From Ruegeria spongiae (GTDB taxonomy: Bacteria > Pseudomonadota > Alphaproteobacteria > Rhodobacterales > Rhodobacteraceae): 64,000 bases of DNA. The DNA is taken from NCBI RefSeq assembly GCF_023502395.1, contig NZ_JAMFMB010000008.1, positions 84,769 to 148,768 on the forward strand, read 5' to 3'. This document shows, piece by piece, positions 61,251 to 64,000 of this stretch. A model generated the notes under the pieces. It did not search any database. It worked only from the letters and a program-made list of their open reading frames with translations, and was not told where the DNA came from. Each line of letters starts with the position of its first letter. Within the stretch, counting starts at the first letter, position 1. Both the position numbers and the translations under genes were made by a program.

Positions 61251-62152
61251 CACAACTTGCGCCAAGCACGGCGAGGGAGCGAGATTTCTGCCTGAAGCGG
61301 TGGTGTCTGTACTTGTTGCTGAGACCCTAACGAGCGGTACCTGCTATAACCGACATTGAAATTTTGCAGAACTTGTGGATCGTAATTTTCCTTCATAATG
61401 CTACGTAGCGCCAACGCAAAATCCTGATGCACCCAGTTCACTTTTTGCTCATTTACGTCCCAGCCGATGCAGAACCCAAGCGACAGCTTTTCGGCTAGAG
61501 AGCGAATATCTTGGGGTACGCGAAAGGCATAGATATTGTTGGCAAACGGTCGGGTCAACAATCGACCATGCGAATTTCGGTCGACTAAGTCTCGGAAATT
61601 CAATTGCATTTTGGGGGGCACCCGATCATGCAGCACTTTCGGGCCAGTCGCAAAGTGGCCCTTGTTCAGAAACATATGTAAATCGTGATGAACGATGATG
61701 CCGCCAGGCTTCATCAAAGGAAGCATCACCATTGTGTCTACCAGAGGCCAAGGATGTTTGTGAAGGGCATCAATAAAACAAAGATCAATTGGTTCTTTGA
61801 TCTTTTCGGCGACGTCTAGACTATCGCAGCCGGGAAACAGTTGAACGGAAACATCGGGGTGAGGGAGGGCTTCATTCAATAGATAGCCCAACGGCTTTGA
61901 TCGATCACCATAGAATTGGTGTGCCGTATCGAAACTGGCTATGCTTGCCGAACCATTTCGCTGCGCCAGCATAGCCAGTACTGAGGTCGACAAACCGCTT
62001 GCGCAGCCGATTTCGACAATTTGGCGGGGTTCGTGTTGACCAAATAAGGCGGCTAGAAAGCTCACGTCATGTCCGTCAATAGACCCCATTTGGGGGGCCC
62101 AGCGTGCATTAAACCAGTCTGTCAAAAAGTCGAGCGGATGATTTTCTTTCAA
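61232..62152 (-). CDS. Class I SAM-dependent methyltransferase (Methyltransf_24 type)
   Basis: A 306-residue protein. The SAM motif is QIVEIGCASGLSTSVLAML, followed by IDLCFIDALHKHPWPLVDTM and GGIIVHHDLHMF. This pattern is Methyltransf_24, found among polysaccharide and small-molecule methyltransferases. It starts with TTG 62152, supported by AAGGGAGGT five bases before. Composition is more AT-rich than the core. It may decorate the glycan made with the neighbouring GT2 and RmlC-like proteins. Confidence 0.83.
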   Translation of the reverse strand: MKENHPLDFLTDWFNARWAPQMGSIDGHDVSFLAALFGQHEPRQIVEIGCASGLSTSVLAMLAQRNGSASIASFDTAHQFYGDRSKPLGYLLNEALPHPDVSVQLFPGCDSLDVAEKIKEPIDLCFIDALHKHPWPLVDTMVMLPLMKPGGIIVHHDLHMFLNKGHFATGPKVLHDRVPPKMQLNFRDLVDRNSHGRLLTRPFANNIYAFRVPQDIRSLAEKLSLGFCIGWDVNEQKVNWVHQDFALALRSIMKENYDPQVLQNFNVGYSRYRSLGSQQQVQTPPLQAEISLPRRAWRKLCRTIRA

Positions 62153-62287
62153 TGCGACCTCCCTTGGTAATAATTTACATGCTATACGCGAATCTTGAGC
62201 GGGTCACCACTGCCACAAACTCCTTTGGCCTGTCCAGACCGCGCTTAGGATTTTCGCGCAAGCTTTTCGCCTTATTCCGCTTATCAC

Positions 62288-62533
62288 TCATGCGCTGAAC
62301 TGCTCCACCATCGACAGATATTGCCAGTATTCCTCTATGGTGCATTCACCGTCACCAGCTTCCACGGCCACTACTACCTGTTCCCAAGGCATCGTTTTCT
62401 GGCGTATCAGTTCGTCGGCCAGGAACTTCACAGTGGTGACGTTTCCCGGCTGGGCCATAAGCGCCACTGCGATCCGCTTGCCCTCATCGAGAAACCGGCT
62501 CGCCTGTTCAAAATCCAGTTCGCAGCCCTGCAA
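62288..62533 (-). CDS. Small hypothetical protein
   Basis: An 81-residue acidic, protein-like frame (ASRFLDEGKRIAVALMA, KFLADELIRQKTMPWEQ, CTIEEYWQYLSMVEQF). The start would be TTG 62533 without a clear ribosome-binding site, and a stop lies 9 bp upstream, so it may be the end of a broken gene. The opposite-strand reading of this stretch is histidine/arginine-rich and looks like its shadow. Confidence 0.4.
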   Translation of the reverse strand: MQGCELDFEQASRFLDEGKRIAVALMAQPGNVTTVKFLADELIRQKTMPWEQVVVAVEAGDGECTIEEYWQYLSMVEQFSA

Positions 62534-62539
62534 GGCCAG

Positions 62540-62977
62540 TTAGTCGGACTCACCTACTGCCACCACGGCGGCATAGCCGAACCGACAAGCGACAGGCTCT
62601 ACGTTATCAAAGACCTGCTGACCATTGACCACCGCATCGACGCTTTCTGCGACTGGAATGACTGCGAGCCACCTGAACTGAGCTTTGATGATGATGGCTC
62701 GCTGATCCTAACTGACAACATCATTGATTGGTGCCGTGAACAGGGCGCAAGCATTGACTGGGTTTTTTGCGGTGATCCGAAGGGTATGGCTGCCGCCTTC
62801 CGCAAGAGCTGCGAAGATTTCAGGCCGATCAAGAAGGAATTGAAAGAGATGAACCCAGAGCAGCTCCGAACCGTCACAGTGGCTATGAAAGCTTACATTG
62901 CGGGTATCGCCCCGCTTGAGCAGACCATGGAAGCGTCAAAGGCCGCTCTGGATGAACTGAAGGAAGAGGTAGCATGA
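62540..62977 (+). CDS. Hypothetical protein, 5' end apparently lost
   Basis: The frame becomes protein-like from about 62540: GGIAEPTSDRLYVIKDLLTID, then LILTDNIIDWCREQGASIDW, VFCGDPKGMAAAF and a helical tail AYIAGIAPLEQTMEASKAAL. No ATG, GTG or TTG start is found near there; the frame is open back to 62321 through antisense-like sequence. Its stop overlaps the next ATG (ATGA). No family is recognised; proteins of this look occur in alphaproteobacterial mobile elements (impression only). Confidence 0.5.
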   Translation, partial: LVGLTYCHHGGIAEPTSDRLYVIKDLLTIDHRIDAFCDWNDCEPPELSFDDDGSLILTDNIIDWCREQGASIDWVFCGDPKGMAAAFRKSCEDFRPIKKELKEMNPEQLRTVTVAMKAYIAGIAPLEQTMEASKAALDELKEEVA

Positions 62978-63273
62978 CCGACCTTATGGCAAAGTCACTG
63001 GATGCTAAATTGTTGAAGGCTGATGAAACCGCTGTGCTGTTGCACGGCCTTCTTCAAGGACTTGAAATCCTCGTTGATGAATTGCTGGGCCGCGACGAGC
63101 CTGAGATGCGAACACGGAATGCTGTGGCCGCGCTGTCAGGTCATGTGGTTGAAATCGCGGACAGCCTGACCGACAACGTGCAGTTGGCACAGGATTTGGA
63201 GCGCAAACTGGCCAGGGAGAACCGGCCATTCGGAACCGCTGCGGCGAAGGTGTCGAAAGAGCCCTCACCGTGA
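62974..63273 (+). CDS. Small hypothetical protein coupled to the preceding gene
   Basis: A 99-residue mainly helical protein (ADETAVLLHGLLQGLEILVDE, VVEIADSLTDNVQLAQDLERKL), without a known domain. Its ATG overlaps the stop of the preceding frame by 4 nt, with GAAGAGG upstream. Both probably come from one mobile-element operon. Confidence 0.5.
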   Translation: MTDLMAKSLDAKLLKADETAVLLHGLLQGLEILVDELLGRDEPEMRTRNAVAALSGHVVEIADSLTDNVQLAQDLERKLARENRPFGTAAAKVSKEPSP

Positions 63274-63283
63274 ATTCGAATTT

Positions 63284-63383
63284 CTCGCTGCGTGCGCACG
63301 CGGCACGAGAATTGCCGCAGTTGCGTAATTCCAAACGCTACCACGCGGCGTAAAATCCGGCCATTCAGGCAATTCGCAGCGAG
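63284..63383. repeat. Inverted repeat CTCGCTGCG / CGCAGCGAG
   Basis: A perfect 9-bp inverted repeat lies at 63284-63292 and 63375-63383, with a smaller GAATT...AATTC pair inside. The ~175-bp gap here has no gene. It may be a terminator-like or element-end structure; no function is clear. Confidence 0.35.
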
Positions 63384-63450
63384 GGTTCGATGGCGAAGGA
63401 GCAAGTTGCGGACAAACTGAGCTTTGGCTGAAGCGCTGAAAATGGCGGCT

Positions 63451-63948
63451 TTAGTCTGGTGCTGGCCCAAGCATGGCCGTGAACTCTGCGAAGCTGTTGG
63501 CGACGGGATAGAGCAGTTGCGCATCTTCGTAGTCGTCCTCGTCCTCAAAGCCGGTGTCGTCGATCAGGATCGGATCGTTTGGCGGGCTATTATGGGCGCG
63601 GATGTAGATTTTCCCATGGTTTGGGCCCTCGCGCAGATCCATGAACAAGGTCTGTCCGAAGGGATCATAGCCGATGTCGAGCATCATCTGATGCATGTAG
63701 TCGGAAAAGTTGGTGAACCGGTGGTTCGTGATGGAATGGTTAGGGTTTTCCGTAATGCCGAAGAGTTCCTGAAGCTCCAAGGAATTCCAGTTCGGAACTT
63801 TGACGTAGCTCTGGCTTGGATTCAATTGCCCACCGTTTAGATCAAGTAAAAACAGTAGATAGTCTTTTGGAAGGCGAACTCCCCTCTTTAACTCAAAGGC
63901 TTTTACATCCGAAAGACTTGCCGGCTCATTTGTACTGATGAAAATCAT
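63451..63948 (-). CDS. SMI1/KNR4 (SUKH) family protein, probable immunity protein
   Basis: A 165-residue protein with the SUKH pattern: ASLSDVKAFELKRGVRLPKDYLLFLLDLNGGQ at the N terminus (seen in two parts), then the SLELQELFGI strand, DIGYDPFGQTLFMDLREGPNHGKIYI and a C-terminal SFAEFTAMLG. SUKH proteins act mostly as immunity proteins to polymorphic toxins of contact-dependent or secreted systems (family knowledge). A toxin gene, if any, would lie upstream on the minus strand, beyond the window end. Confidence 0.85.
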   Translation of the reverse strand: MIFISTNEPASLSDVKAFELKRGVRLPKDYLLFLLDLNGGQLNPSQSYVKVPNWNSLELQELFGITENPNHSITNHRFTNFSDYMHQMMLDIGYDPFGQTLFMDLREGPNHGKIYIRAHNSPPNDPILIDDTGFEDEDDYEDAQLLYPVANSFAEFTAMLGPAPD

Positions 63949-64000
63949 TGGTTCCTCGCAACTGACGCACCGCCTCGATGATAAAAACGTCCGTTTATGT

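Overview
This window looks like chromosome from a Roseobacter-group alphaproteobacterium (Rhodobacterales, Ruegeria-like). That is an inference from gene content and order: an rplO-secY-adk-rpsM-rpsK-rpoA-rplQ ribosomal block, a four-gene Aap/Bzt-type amino-acid ABC transporter, an ATP12 chaperone, an FzlA-like GST, a tripartite tricarboxylate transporter, and high GC with dense ATGA-type overlaps.

Layout. 0-8.7 kb: end of a GH1 glucosidase, msrB-msrA, a HyuA-like hydantoinase, queG, then a five-gene operon (DUF2141 protein, TetR, two-TM protein, Rieske oxygenase, ferredoxin reductase) behind a promoter with two near-palindromic operators. 8.7-13.9 kb: an aspartase/fumarase-superfamily lyase with tctCBA and a divergent LysR. 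13.9-21.7 kb: fzlA, mtgA, an AT-rich zinc-ribbon membrane protein, HU, AMP nucleosidase, a VOC protein, and a LysR facing a class II aldolase plus a sterol-desaturase-type hydroxylase. 21.7-27.0 kb: a GlxA/AraC regulator facing acyl-CoA dehydrogenase, a Rdx/SelW-like protein, an NDP-forming acyl-CoA synthetase and a CaiD-like hydratase. Together these could carry a carnitine/gamma-butyrobetaine-type betaine through CoA esters.

28.5-29.6 kb is a scar zone: an IS481-type transposase remnant that supplies the last codons of an SDR gene, a decayed tyrosine recombinase, and a 5' half of tRNA-Ser. 29.7-57.2 kb is housekeeping core: an ion transporter with a CBS protein, the ribosomal/secY/rpoA block with structured leaders, a DegP-type protease, rarA, crcB, a pseudouridine synthase, a HAD phosphatase, ATP12, aapJQMP, then on the minus strand yidC-MOSC-engB-(DUF2946-like)-(PepSY)-argB-(4Fe-4S protein)-sixA, a GGDEF/EAL protein, and ttcA with its 5' end removed.

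57.2-64 kb is an accessory island: an IS481 end fused to ttcA, a complete IS5/IS427-type element inside a decayed DUF3800 gene, surface-polysaccharide-type genes (GT2, RmlC-like epimerase, methyltransferase), a ParB-like fragment, small unknown genes, and a SUKH (SMI1/KNR4) immunity-type gene at the edge. The two IS481 ends at 28.55 and 57.25 kb are inverted relative to each other and bracket the core block.
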